The notes under the pieces are model-generated. The model made no database searches. It had not been told where the DNA came from and saw nothing but the letters and a program-made list of their open reading frames with translations. 10,718 nt of DNA, from positions 1 to 10,718 of the forward strand of contig RBNI01007041.1 of NCBI GenBank assembly GCA_003990745.1, read 5' to 3'. The position numbers and the translations under genes are program-made. The stretch's first letter is position 1; every line of letters starts with the position of its first letter. This document shows positions 1 through 7,674 of this stretch, one piece after another. The stretch is from Jimgerdemannia flammicorona (Eukaryota > Mucoromycota > Endogonomycetes > Endogonales > Endogonaceae).

Positions 1-58
1 AAAAAAAAAAAAGTAAAAAAAAAAAAAAAGTCTAAATAAATAAAAAAAAAAAAAAAGT
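1..58. repeat. A-rich tract, possible retroelement poly-A tail
   Basis: The first 58 bases are almost all A, broken only by a few G, T and C bases. This is seen directly. An A tract of this length is what the 3' end of a LINE or a retroposed transcript leaves behind. The LINE later in the window also reaches an A run at its end, so a second element on the same strand may lie just outside. It could also be simple low-complexity sequence or a contig edge. Confidence 0.6.
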
Positions 59-221
59 AATAACAAAAACTCTGAAAAATTTTAATAAAATGATGAATTT
101 TGGCTTTATGTTCTGAAAAGGTACCAAGTTGAGGAATGATAACTGTGAGGCAATAGTATAATTAGAAAGAAAGAAGGTAACTAAATTGAAGTATAATTGA
201 CCTAAGATCATTCATATTAAA

Positions 222-628
222 GGACAGAAGTATCAAGTTTAAAGAAGGAAAAGCTCTAAGCAGAAGAAGGAAGAATTGTTAATTGCTCTGAAGGAACATG
301 ATGAAGCAAAGGCCTTGTAGAAGAGGAAGTAGGAGAAGTTTACCAAGAATTGAGTCTGAATTGAGACTGAGGAGAAGAGGAAGCAATGATATAAAAAGAA
401 TTGGGAGCATTTGCAGACAGTGCTGCAAGGGTTGGTAGAGGAGGAGGCTATGAGGGTTGCACTTGATGAGAATTGAATGGAAGGGGTGAAGGTGGCTGAA
501 GCATCCTTCTCACAATTGAGGGGTGTGGAAGATTCTGTACATGTGCCAGTGAAGGAGAAGTGGGCTGATGGAGAGGAGGTTAAAGGAGCAGGTTTTGAGG
601 AGGAAGTCAAGGTGGCCCCAGTGACTCA
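222..628 (+). pseudogene. Decayed charged, coiled-coil-like coding relic
   Basis: One frame (codons at positions divisible by 3) reads as a plausible Lys/Glu-rich protein, with stretches such as KKEELLIALKEHDEAKAL and KNWEHLQTVLQGLVEEEAM, interrupted by TAA, TAG and TGA codons. All of these can be made from CAA, CAG or CGA by C-to-T changes. The last open piece starts at 477 with ATG and runs past the ankyrin boundary in a different frame from the ankyrin repeats. I counted no CpG at all in bases 1-636. The family is not recognised. Charged tails like this occur in some DDE transposases, but I see no catalytic domain here. I infer an old mobile-element fragment next to, or inserted into, the ankyrin gene. 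Confidence 0.4.
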
Positions 629-1083
629 GATGCCAACGCCAAGGACAACAATGGATGGATGCCGCTGCACGTAGCAGCGAAGTACGAGCACATTGAGGTT
701 GTGAGGTTGCTTGTGTCTGAGTTCGGGGCGGACGCTAACGCCAAGAGCGAAGGTGGAGAGACGCCGCTTCATCTCGCTGTGCATATCCGGTACGTCGAGA
801 TGGTGAAGATGCTCGTGACCGAGTTTGGAGCAGACGCCAACGCTAAAGACAAGGACGGAAGGACACCGCCTGCACTTAGCTCTACGGAACGGGTTCGTCG
901 AGATGGAAGAAATAATGCTTCCCAACTTGATTAAACCAGAGGTTGAGCAGTTGGAGTATGACAGTATTTCTAAGGAAGGGGGCGAATTGACCAATATAAA
1001 GGTTACCTCGGATATGGCCATCGAGCAAATTACAACCTCGCATGCGAAGGGCCCTGAATATCAAGCGAGTTCTGTGAGAGCAG
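629..1083 (+). CDS. Exon 1: ankyrin repeats, frameshifted
   Basis: Three DANAK-type repeat junctions lie at 629, 731 and 833, each 102 bases apart, so the period is 34 residues. The consensus parts are clear: PLHVAAKYEHIEVVRLLV and then TPLHLAV with EMVKMLVTEFGADANAK. In the third repeat the expected TPLHLA is broken by a C doublet at 869-870. The upstream frame then ends at 934, while the downstream frame (LHLALRNGFVEMEEIML) continues to the donor at 1084. After the repeats comes a non-ankyrin connector of about 50 residues. Upstream of 629 the same frame is open only back to 599 and does not look like ankyrin, so the array has lost its N-terminal repeats or they lie in an unseen exon. Confidence 0.72.
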
Positions 1084-1151
1084 GTATGTAGAAATTTGAT
1101 TCGCTACTCTATGGGTCATTTCAATCTCAAACGAAAAGTGTATTGCGCCAG
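1084..1151 (+). other. Intron 1 (68 nt)
   Basis: The donor is GTATGT at 1084 and the acceptor ends GCGCCAG at 1151. A branch-like CTCAA lies around 1126-1130. The upstream frame hits TAG at 1089 without splicing. Splicing joins a one-base phase to GA and leads into the open frame GDFISKPEGAF, which supports the intron. Confidence 0.7.
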
Positions 1152-1251
1152 GAGACTTCATTTCAAAACCTGAAGGAGCATTCAACCCCTCGGAAGGTTC
1201 TGACGCACGTATGTTCTACACAAAACTGTCAGAGAATGAATCTGACTGCGA
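1152..1251 (+). CDS. Exon 2: acidic connector
   Basis: This short exon encodes about 34 residues, including DFISKPEGAFNPSEG and MFYTKLSENESDC. It has no recognised domain. Both boundaries are set by splice consensus and by the frame: it receives one base from exon 1 and passes two bases (GA) to exon 3, giving a Glu followed by DDD. Read on without splicing, it reaches a stop at 1309-1311. Confidence 0.6.
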
Positions 1252-1342
1252 GTACGTGGTATTTGATTTTCTGTCTATTAGAATTGTATCATTCCAAAGT
1301 CAGTACCTTTAATATTCAGTTTCCTTAAATTCTTCCATTCAG
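1252..1342 (+). other. Intron 2 (91 nt)
   Basis: The donor is GTACGT at 1252-1257. The acceptor is CCATTCAG ending at 1342, after a T/C-rich stretch. A branch-like CTTAA lies near 1324-1328. The interior is AT-rich compared with the exons on either side, as is usual for introns. The join keeps the frame of the long exon that follows. Confidence 0.7.
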
Positions 1343-2066
1343 GGATGACGATTTGACATTCACAAAGTCCGAGGCCTTCTACCGCTGGTTGGAAAAGCCG
1401 CTGCCCGACGAAGAAAAAGGAGACAAAGTGCTCGAGGAGCTGCATAAGCTAGGCAAAGAGATCGTTCACGTCGTTGACAGAGATCAATTGATCATGCTTA
1501 TGCCAATCTATTTACTAGATGATATGGGTTGGTACACGAACAAGCTCGGAATCTGCTTGTATGTACGGAGGCAACTAAGCAATAAAAAACGTCCTGAGTT
1601 GATCACGATTATTGAAGGCAGCGGCAGGATTTTCCAAGGTGTAGAAGAACTTGTCGTCATGGATGATACCGCTGTTTCAGATGGAATCAATAGGATGGAT
1701 AATATTGCGAGTGGAGCAGGTGGAGAAGGGGATGAGCCCTCAGATAGCAGTAGTGACGAAGGCGGTCATAATCGGAGAGGTGAACAAGGCGATGACAAGA
1801 ATCACATGCCAATTAATCAGTCACGTGCTGGGCTCTCAAATCGTGGCAATCTTGGTGAAGCCACTCCAAACTTTGGCGATGGAGCAGGAAGCGTAGGCCG
1901 TTACCCATATACCAGTGACGGCAATGAGGAAGGCGGCAACGGCGGTGGGCTGTCGGCAAGCAACTCTGCCCAATTGGCGAATGCCCTGAATTGGAAAGAC
2001 TTGCTCTTTATCTTGTTTATTTGCATGCTCTTGAAGCCAGGCTATTCTGGCTGTATTTTCTCCGTG
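1343..2066 (+). CDS. Exon 3: unrecognised domain plus low-complexity linker
   Basis: The frame is open from the acceptor at 1343 to a TGA at 2067-2069. About residues 4-115 of the exon look globular, with Leu/Val-rich and charged alternation (for example LEELHKLGKEIVHVVDRDQ, MPIYLLDDMGWYTNKLG and RPELITIIEGSGRIF). I do not recognise the family. Residues from about 115 to 225 are rich in Gly, Asp, Ser and Asn and look disordered. The last 25 residues before the TGA are hydrophobic (DLLFILFICMLL) and could be a membrane segment if this is the true C terminus. If instead an intron runs 2015-2083, the exon ends at 2014 and the protein continues. The normal codon mix and frequent CpG support real coding sequence. 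Confidence 0.65.
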
Positions 2067-2083
2067 TGAAATCGGCTGATCAG
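2015..2083 (+). other. Possible intron 3 (69 nt), weak donor
   Basis: A candidate donor GTTTAT at 2015 and acceptor GATCAG at 2083 would remove the in-frame TGA at 2067 and keep the frame. The donor is poor next to the GTATGT and GTACGT of the other introns. The alternative is that TGA arose from CGA by a C-to-T change, or that the protein ends there. Confidence 0.3.
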
Positions 2084-2307
2084 CACAGCATGGAGGTCGC
2101 CCCAACCCCGAGCGGTTTTGAAACCGGAGATCGTTCAACACAACAAAGCAATATCACCACCGAACCTCTTGCACCCCACCATTGAGGAATTCAAGGACAC
2201 TGGAACATCCTCAAATAGGAATACTGCTGCCGCTGGGTTACCTAGCGCAACCATCAGTAGTACCTATGCGGATATCAATGTCGACAGAGGAATCAACGCC
2301 TCCGGAT
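2084..2307 (+). CDS. Exon 4: Ser/Thr/Asn/Pro-rich linker
   Basis: The same frame as exon 3 is open again from 2070 through 2339. The peptide is polar and low in hydrophobic residues (for example SPPNLLHPTIEEFKDTG and SNRNTAAAGLPSATISSTY), so it reads as a linker between the central and C-terminal domains. It ends at a GTATAT donor at 2308; a GTAATG donor at 2314 would also keep the frame and add two residues. Another frame, 1991-2185, is open here too and cannot be fully excluded. Coding status depends on how the TGA at 2067 is handled. Confidence 0.45.
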
Positions 2308-2418
2308 GTATATGTAATGGTCCAGTGACAATGACTGATTAGTATAGCCAACTAGCCGTGCATCCGTTTTTGTTTCCTCCTTGACATGATTTCCACCATT
2401 TTCTTTCATCTTTGCCAG
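2308..2418 (+). other. Intron 4 (111 or 105 nt)
   Basis: The donor is GTATAT at 2308 or GTAATG at 2314. The acceptor TTTGCCAG ends at 2418 after a clear pyrimidine-rich tract. Without splicing the frame stops at 2340-2342. With either donor the codon formed across the join is TTA and leads straight into the long final exon. Confidence 0.65.
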
Positions 2419-3224
2419 TAAACAACACTCTCCCAGTCTCGCCCGCGCCTGTAGAACCAGAGGACTCAAATTTCATAGTTATCGTCTACACCTCGTCAGA
2501 AGCGATTTTAGATAAATTGAAAATGAAATTAAAGCAAGAGTTCACCATCCAATTTACCCTGAAGATCACGATCAGCAAGTCCTCGCACAAGATCGAGTTG
2601 AGCAAAATCGTCTTGGCCGGAAGCAAACATTTAGAGCCAAACAAGCGCTATATTTTCAAAACTTTCAAGATCGAGGTCACTCCTATCACTCCTGTCGATG
2701 TCACGATTAAATGTTGCGATGCGCAGCCAAGGGAGAAGCGAAACGACTACTGGTCGATCCGACAGTGTCAGGATAGCAGAGGAGCCACGTGGTATCATAA
2801 GGTAGATCATCCTTTAAAACAGGCGGCAAAACGGACGCATGTAATTGAGACGCATCTTGTGGAGTGCAAGCCGCAATATCCTGAGCGTGAACCGACAGGA
2901 TACTCGATTGACTTGAAAGTTGGCATGACTTTCGTGAAGTCTTTTTGGGACCGTGGTCGTCATAACGACCGTGACCTTGTGAACTCGGTTTCCGTACGAG
3001 TCAACAACATTCACACTCATCGTAAAATCAACGTAGAGTTCACATTACCTACGTGTTGTTGGAATGTCGATCGCCGTATGGTAGTCTCAAACTCTATGAA
3101 CAAGCCTGAGTCATTTAAACAATCGTCTATTCTACCAGGTTGCGAAAAATTCTGTGAGTGTGAGTTGAAGACTGCAATTCAGACCACGTCTGATGATGAT
3201 AATCAAAACGACCTCGAAAACTGA
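2419..3224 (+). CDS. Exon 5: unrecognised beta-rich C-terminal domain
   Basis: The frame is open for about 268 codons from the acceptor to TGA at 3222-3224. It begins with a Pro-rich lead (LPVSPAPVEPED) and then has many beta-like alternating stretches: NFIVIVYTSSEAIL, EFTIQFTLKITISK, IFKTFKIEVTPITPVDVTIK and later INVEFTLPTCCW. Eight Cys are spread over it, including paired CC in two places, and the C-terminal part has CEKFCECEL. The tail is acidic (TTSDDDNQNDLEN). There is no signal peptide, membrane segment or catalytic motif that I recognise. The beta-rich pattern would fit a binding or sandwich-type fold, which is only a guess. This is the longest intact coding exon in the window, and its normal composition argues that it was under selection until recently. 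Confidence 0.7.
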
Positions 3225-3412
3225 AAATTTGTTTTCGCTGCTAATGAAATACTGTAGTATTTGCATATATTATATAAGTATGCTAGCATACTAGTATATA
3301 GATATTTCATGTATTTTTATTATTCAGGTAACAAATGAATGACATAGTAGCCAATCAAGTGCCTTCGTCATAGCTGAACGTACTTCAAATTTAGTTTCAG
3401 ACAGTAGATCGC
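3225..3412. other. 3' flank of the ankyrin gene, no gene seen
   Basis: This AT-rich stretch follows the stop codon and probably contains the 3' untranslated region. I see no good open frame. It holds TATATAA-type runs and the 16-bp palindrome listed separately. No definite polyadenylation signal can be called. Confidence 0.5.
3277..3292. repeat. Perfect 16-bp palindrome
   Basis: AGTATGCTAGCATACT reads the same on both strands, 52 bases after the gene's stop. It resembles the AGTATACT palindromes of the repeat block near 4300-4590, with a longer centre. It could be a repeat remnant or a cruciform-capable site; no function is shown. Confidence 0.7.
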
Positions 3413-3777
3413 ATGGTTCCGAGTGGAAGTGAAAGGGTGCTACGAATAGAAAGGAGGAAGGATAGGTTGGTGGTGCATGCAGTATGTCTTATGTTGGAGA
3501 GAAGGGACTTTGGGGTTCACCTTTATTGAGGTACAATATTGATGATTCTGCATGGAAAATGGTGTTCAAATGGAGTAAAATCTGACTTAGAGCAAATTAG
3601 GAGGCAGATAATGGCTTGCAAAGAGAATGATAGAATCACTTCCATAGGATTAGAGAAACCTAAGGCATAAAAGATGGTAGGGGTTGAAAACCTAGGATCG
3701 TTGATGGGTAATTCTTAGATGAAGTGCTGTTTTTGGAGGCTGTGGAAGGCCTGTAAGGGTTCAGGCTGCGCATCTTG
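3413..3777 (+). pseudogene. Possible short coding relic
   Basis: From an ATG at 3413 one frame reads plausibly for about 120 codons, with only TGA at 3527, TAA near 3668, TAG near 3716 and TGA near 3775. Each can come from CGA, CAA or CAG by C-to-T change. Segments such as RDFGVHLY and DLEQIRRQIMACKEND look protein-like. I recognise no family. A few CpGs remain, so decay here is milder than in the LINE. It may equally be non-coding sequence that happens to be open. Confidence 0.25.
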
Positions 3778-4293
3778 ATTACATCAACGATGAGTGAAGT
3801 TTAAGTTGAGATTAAAAGATAACTACAGGCCTTTTTGCCATTTTTTCTGTGCATTCATCTAGTGTCTTTATCCTTTTACCAATTTTTACCACTCTACACA
3901 TTTCTCGGTCTTACACAACCTATTTACATTGTGTTGTCTCTGTTCAAGTCATCTGGAGAAGTATTGTGCATGTAAATTTTGAATCCGTTTTGAAGTCTGG
4001 TTCTAAATATAAGTTCTAATTACAAATTTGAGTCCTTTAGTTTCAAGTCATCCTACAATAGAACAATTATGTTTTCACTATGTCTTTTCATTATGAAATT
4101 TTTGCATAAGTTTTATTATTTCAAAGATAATAGAATATATATATATACTTAGATGGCAAAGGCTGATTTTTGCAAATAGAACTACTTAAGTTGACAGAAG
4201 GAACAATTTGGCCAGAAGTATCACATTGAACTAATGTCTACATGTTTAGCCAGTCTACTTGAGATATGATATGATATACTCACACACTATTTG
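3778..4293. other. AT-rich intergenic DNA, no gene seen
   Basis: No open frame of note on either strand. The sequence becomes steadily richer in A and T. It includes an ATATATATATA run near 4136-4147 and three GATAT units at 4263-4277. No RNA gene or clear mobile-element terminus was found. Confidence 0.5.
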
Positions 4294-4586
4294 AGCATAC
4301 TAACCAGAGTGTATAATGTAATTGAATACTACTAATGTGGTACTATATACTACTCAAATATACTAGACAGAGAGTATGTAATATACTTATACACTACTCA
4401 GATAAAACATATATACAATAAGTATACTAGTAATAGAGTATGAAATATACTTAAATATAACTTGAAAGAATATATATACTATTCAAATATATATAACTTA
4501 AGTATACTAAAAAGAGAATATATAATTTTTTTAAAAGAAAAAAAATCACAAGTATACTAATAAGAGTATGTATGTATAATATATCT
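4294..4586. repeat. Diverged AT-rich tandem repeat, about five units
   Basis: A motif of the form TATACTA-n-AGAGTATG-n-AATATAC recurs with starts near 4296, 4359, 4421, 4501 and 4551, so the spacing is roughly 50-80 bases. Units at 4421, 4501 and 4551 begin with the palindrome AGTATACT. The units are diverged and differ in length. No coding frame passes through them. This may be a decayed minisatellite or the inside of a small inverted-repeat element. Confidence 0.55.
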
Positions 4587-4899
4587 AAAGATGAGTTAAG
4601 ATAGAGACCTAAAGATAATAATGAGTAATTAAAGATCTAAGATTGTAATAATATTTTAATTATAGTCTATTTTTTATATTTTTTCTCTGGTCTTTTCTTG
4701 TCTTTTCTTAAATTTAATATCTAGTATATTAAAATATTTTTATCTTTTCTTAGTATTAAATATCTTATCTGAGCTAGTTATAGAATCTTTTAAAATATTA
4801 TAGAACTATATTAATTATCTTTTACTAACAGGCATCTTTCTCTGGTACCATTCAGGTTACACAACCTTTGGAAAGCACTTACAATATCATTTTTAGAGA
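4587..4899. other. Very AT-rich spacer before the LINE
   Basis: Long A/T runs with no coding frame and no CpG that I can see. The change to G-rich sequence takes place between about 4840 and 4980 and marks the 5' end of the LINE. A target-site duplication cannot be tested because the element's 3' flank is not in the window. Confidence 0.5.
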
Positions 4900-5013
4900 A
4901 AAGCAACTAACAACATGGTGATTGATAGATAATCTGAGATATGTACTAGGCAGGATGGTCCTAGCACATTCAACTAACAGCATGTGGGGAGAGGCCCTGG
5001 CCTGGGGGGGAGT

Positions 5014-6954
5014 ATGAGGGGGCTGCTGGTGAGAGGATGCAGAAGGGGAGGAGGAGGTGGTGGAGGACAGGGGTCTGGGAGAGCGAGCTTTGCAGAGATG
5101 GTGAAGGGGAGATAGCAGACATCTGGGCTGGAGGAATGGCTGAGGAAAGGCAAGAAGATGAAGAAGGCAACAGTTCATAGGGGAGTAGCCCTTGGCAGTG
5201 GAGACAGTGGAGCTGGGAGTATAGTGGCTGGGGTGAGCATAACGACTAATGGTGATGAGACTGCCAATTTGGAAAAAAATCTAGATATAACTACTGATAG
5301 TACAGCTGAGCAGCAGGTGCTTAGAGGATAGAGGGATTTAGCAGATAGTGTGATGGGCCTCATGGTGGCCCTGTTACTCAAAAAATCAATCTTGGTATTC
5401 ACAGTCACACTGTGCTTCCAGGGCCTAGTGGTGATGGCAAAAATGATGCTGGGACTTATAGCTAAGCAGGTGGCTGGTATAGTGTCAGTAGAGTTTCTGA
5501 AGGGATTGGAAGGAGTGGAGGTGGGCTTTGAGGAGGCTGAGCCTTTGAAGGAGATGCTAAAGATTGGTTTGACTGTTGGGGAGGTATGTATCTCTATGAC
5601 ATATTGCCTGAGATGGGACCCCAGGGTAGTACAACTGCTGGTAAAAGGAGTATCCATGGTGATAGTGGTGGAGATGAAAAGGAGAGTCAAGGAGGTCATG
5701 GCAGAGTATGGCAAGGTGGTGGATATTAAATTCAGGGTCTGGGAAGGGACCTTGCTCAGGACTGGAGATATTGATATATGGATTCAGCTGGCAGGAAAGG
5801 AAGCTACCAGGAAGACAAGGGACTGGCCTTTGGTGATGGTCTGAGGGGTAATCTTGTGCAAGGTAACGAGGGTGAAGGGGAGTGAGGAGGAGGAAGAGGA
5901 CTTGCTGGAAGTACTGAAAGAGCTGAGTAGTGTAGTGGAGTGGTGGGCAAGGGCTTGGAAGGCTTTTGTAGAATTGACACACTTGGAGGTGATAGATGGG
6001 AAGTGGATTAGAGTGGACAAGGGGTAGTGGGAAAGAGCTCAGGGATGTAAGCATCAGAAGGAGCTGCTGGCTAAGCTAGAGGATAGACTACAGAAGGATG
6101 CAGGTGGAATGGTGGAGATAGGGAGTGCCAAAGTAAGTGTCTGGGCCAGTGAGGATAGCAGGAGTACAGGGAAGGAGACAGGAGTGGACAGGATAGTGAC
6201 TAGTGATGACCCATATACTGATGGTATGTTTGAGGTCTGGGAGGAGGACTGGGAGAGATTGTCTACCTCTACTCTTCTTATCAGGTGAGGTCTGACTTTC
6301 TGAAGCAGAGTGGTAGAGGATGTGCCAATGCAGGAGGCCCAGTGAGTGCAGTTTGGAGTTCCTGAGGTAGTGAATGGGGGACAAGTGGTGGCAGTTAGAG
6401 AGGAGGAACTGGTGGATGTTCCAGAGGTGTGAGATGAGTCTGCAAGTACCAGAGCTGACACTATGATGTTGGATGGAGGGAGACCAGTGACTCCTAGAGG
6501 AAAGGAGGTGGGGAACCTACTTTGGATATACAGGATGATGAATAACCTGGTGGCTGAAGAGTTGGGGGAGGTGGACTTGAGAGTAATGAGCAATGAGCAC
6601 TGGGTGTAGATCCTACAGAGAGATGGTGTGGAGTTGGCATTGAAGACAGAAATCCTTACAGTATATCTGGAGGAGGAAGGGTATGAGGTGGATAAGGAGC
6701 AGGAGGCAGAGCTAGCAGGGGTTGCTGGTGAGAGGGCTAAATATTGCTGGGCCAAGTATCATAGATTGCAGCTCTGATAGGAGGCCTGCCTGGAGTACTG
6801 AGAGGAGTTTGAGGAGAAGACAGATGGGGAGATGAATGAGCTATTGGCTGGATTAGAGACTCAGAGGGCTGAAGAGGAGGTGGTGACTATGGAACATAAT
6901 CTAGACATAGCATAGGAAGAGATAAATATGGAGCAGTAGAGATAGACTAGATAA
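5014..6954 (+). pseudogene. LINE ORF1 relic (gag-like nucleic-acid-binding protein)
   Basis: A single frame (positions giving remainder 1 on division by 3) runs the whole length with no frame change. It is interrupted only by TGA and TAG codons, for example at 5113, 5329, 5842, 6025, 6286 and 6607. Order: a Gly-rich N-terminal stretch (about 5041-5085), a conserved-looking SFAEMVKG (5086-5109), a hydrophobic and charged middle, an RRM-like segment around 5620-5780 (VVQLLVKGVSM, then EMKRRVKEVMAEYGKVVDIKF), an acidic region, and a Glu/Lys-rich coiled-coil-like tail from about 6640. In LINEs ORF1 binds element RNA and forms the ribonucleoprotein. No clear CCHC knuckle survives. The start is uncertain: ATG at 5014 is the first in frame, but the frame reads back to about 4978. 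Possible ends are 6939, 6945 or 6954, about 17 bases before ORF2. Confidence 0.7.
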
Positions 6955-6970
6955 TATACTATATTTCATT

Positions 6971-7674
6971 ATGAATAGTATAATCAATATTTTCTCTTTG
7001 AATATAAATGGGTTATGGGGTGCTTCTTGACATAGGAACATTTTTACTTGGCTGAAGAGATTGGAGGCTGATCTCTTCCTTTTGCAGAATGTCAGATGTG
7101 AGGATGATTTGGATAGACTGGAATGGATGAAGGAATGGGGGAATGGATGAAGGAATGGGGAGGTGAGGCAGTTTGGATGAGCAAGATTGGAATTCTGGTC
7201 CAGAAAGGCAGAGGGGAGATATGGGATATGAGGAGCTGAGGGGATAGATTGGTCTGGGGAGAGTGGATATATAAAGGTTGGGAGCTGGTCACAGTGGACT
7301 CCTGTTACTGCTCTGCTGTATGGAGTGAGTATGTGGATTGAGTGAAGGGTCTCCAGGAGAGTGGGGTTCTTGTGAAGGCTGGGGTAGATATGATTGGTGG
7401 AGACTTCAATATGGTCTGGGATGCACTAATGGATTGAACAGATAGTGGATAGGGAGTTGAGAGTAGGAGTGGAGGGTTGGCAGCATGGGAGGATGTGGAG
7501 AGGCTAAGTGCTCTGGTAGATGCTGGTAGAGAGTATTGAGGGGATAGGGGGGTATATATGCACTGGGCAGGGGGTCTGGGGACAAGGATTGACTGGATGT
7601 TGATGGCTAGCTACTGGGGCTTGGATGTTTGGAAGTTGCTGGAGGTGGAATGGTGTCCTTGGTCGGATCATTAG
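6971..7674 (+). other. ORF2 AP-endonuclease domain (degenerate)
   Basis: Motifs in order: NINGLWGAS at the N terminus (7001-7027 region), LFLLQNV near 7076-7096, GGDFNMV at about 7396-7416 (GDFN is a core endonuclease motif), RIDWM at 7585-7599 and WSDH at 7660-7671. The usual Glu of the LQE motif reads as Asn here, so a catalytic residue appears lost in addition to the stops and the duplication. Confidence 0.8.
7121..7160 (+). repeat. Perfect 20-bp tandem duplication inside the endonuclease
   Basis: Bases 7121-7140 and 7141-7160 are identical (GAATGGATGAAGGAATGGGG twice). Twenty is not a multiple of three, so the second copy shifts the frame. Skipping one copy rejoins the two halves of the endonuclease frame without a gap, which shows that the duplication arose in this copy. 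Confidence 0.92.

Larger units (their letters stand above)
629..3224 (+). pseudogene. 5'-truncated, frameshifted ankyrin-repeat gene, five exons
   Basis: The model joins 629-1083, 1152-1251, 1343-2014, 2084-2307 and 2419-3224, with TGA at 3222-3224. Exons 1-3 and exon 4 to 5 join in frame at good GT/AG sites; the 2015-2083 intron is weaker. Domain order: about three ankyrin repeats with a 34-residue period, an acidic connector, an unrecognised segment of about 110 residues, a low-complexity Gly/Asp/Ser linker, and an unrecognised beta-rich Cys-containing domain of about 260 residues. Ankyrin repeats are protein-binding modules; the partner and the cell location are unknown. Faults: no start codon, because the array begins in mid-repeat at 629; one extra C at 869-870; and an in-frame TGA at 2067 unless it is spliced out. 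CpG is frequent here, unlike both flanks, so this DNA has escaped most of the C-to-T decay. It may be a recent pseudogene, or a live gene with an assembly error and a missed upstream exon. Confidence 0.6.

Noticed and set aside
239..610. Minus-strand frame of 123 codons, Ser/Phe-rich
   Set aside because: It is the complement of the purine-rich plus-strand relic. Homopolymer-like Ser/Phe content and no motif make it a shadow.
626..1021. Minus-strand frame over the ankyrin exon
   Set aside because: The plus strand has unmistakable ankyrin repeats here; antisense frames over GC-richer repeats are common.
2930..2985. Inverted repeat GGTCGT-CATA-ACGACC in the last exon as a hairpin or terminator
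   Set aside because: A six-base stem in the middle of an open coding exon is likely chance; nothing links it to regulation.
4879..6755. Long minus-strand open frames (4879-5178, 5175-5714, 5557-6054, 6054-6755) rich in Ser, Pro, Leu and Thr
   Set aside because: They lie opposite the decayed ORF1. C-to-T change on the plus strand produces stops there but none on the minus strand, so long Ser/Pro/Leu-rich antisense frames appear by composition. No protein-like motifs are seen.
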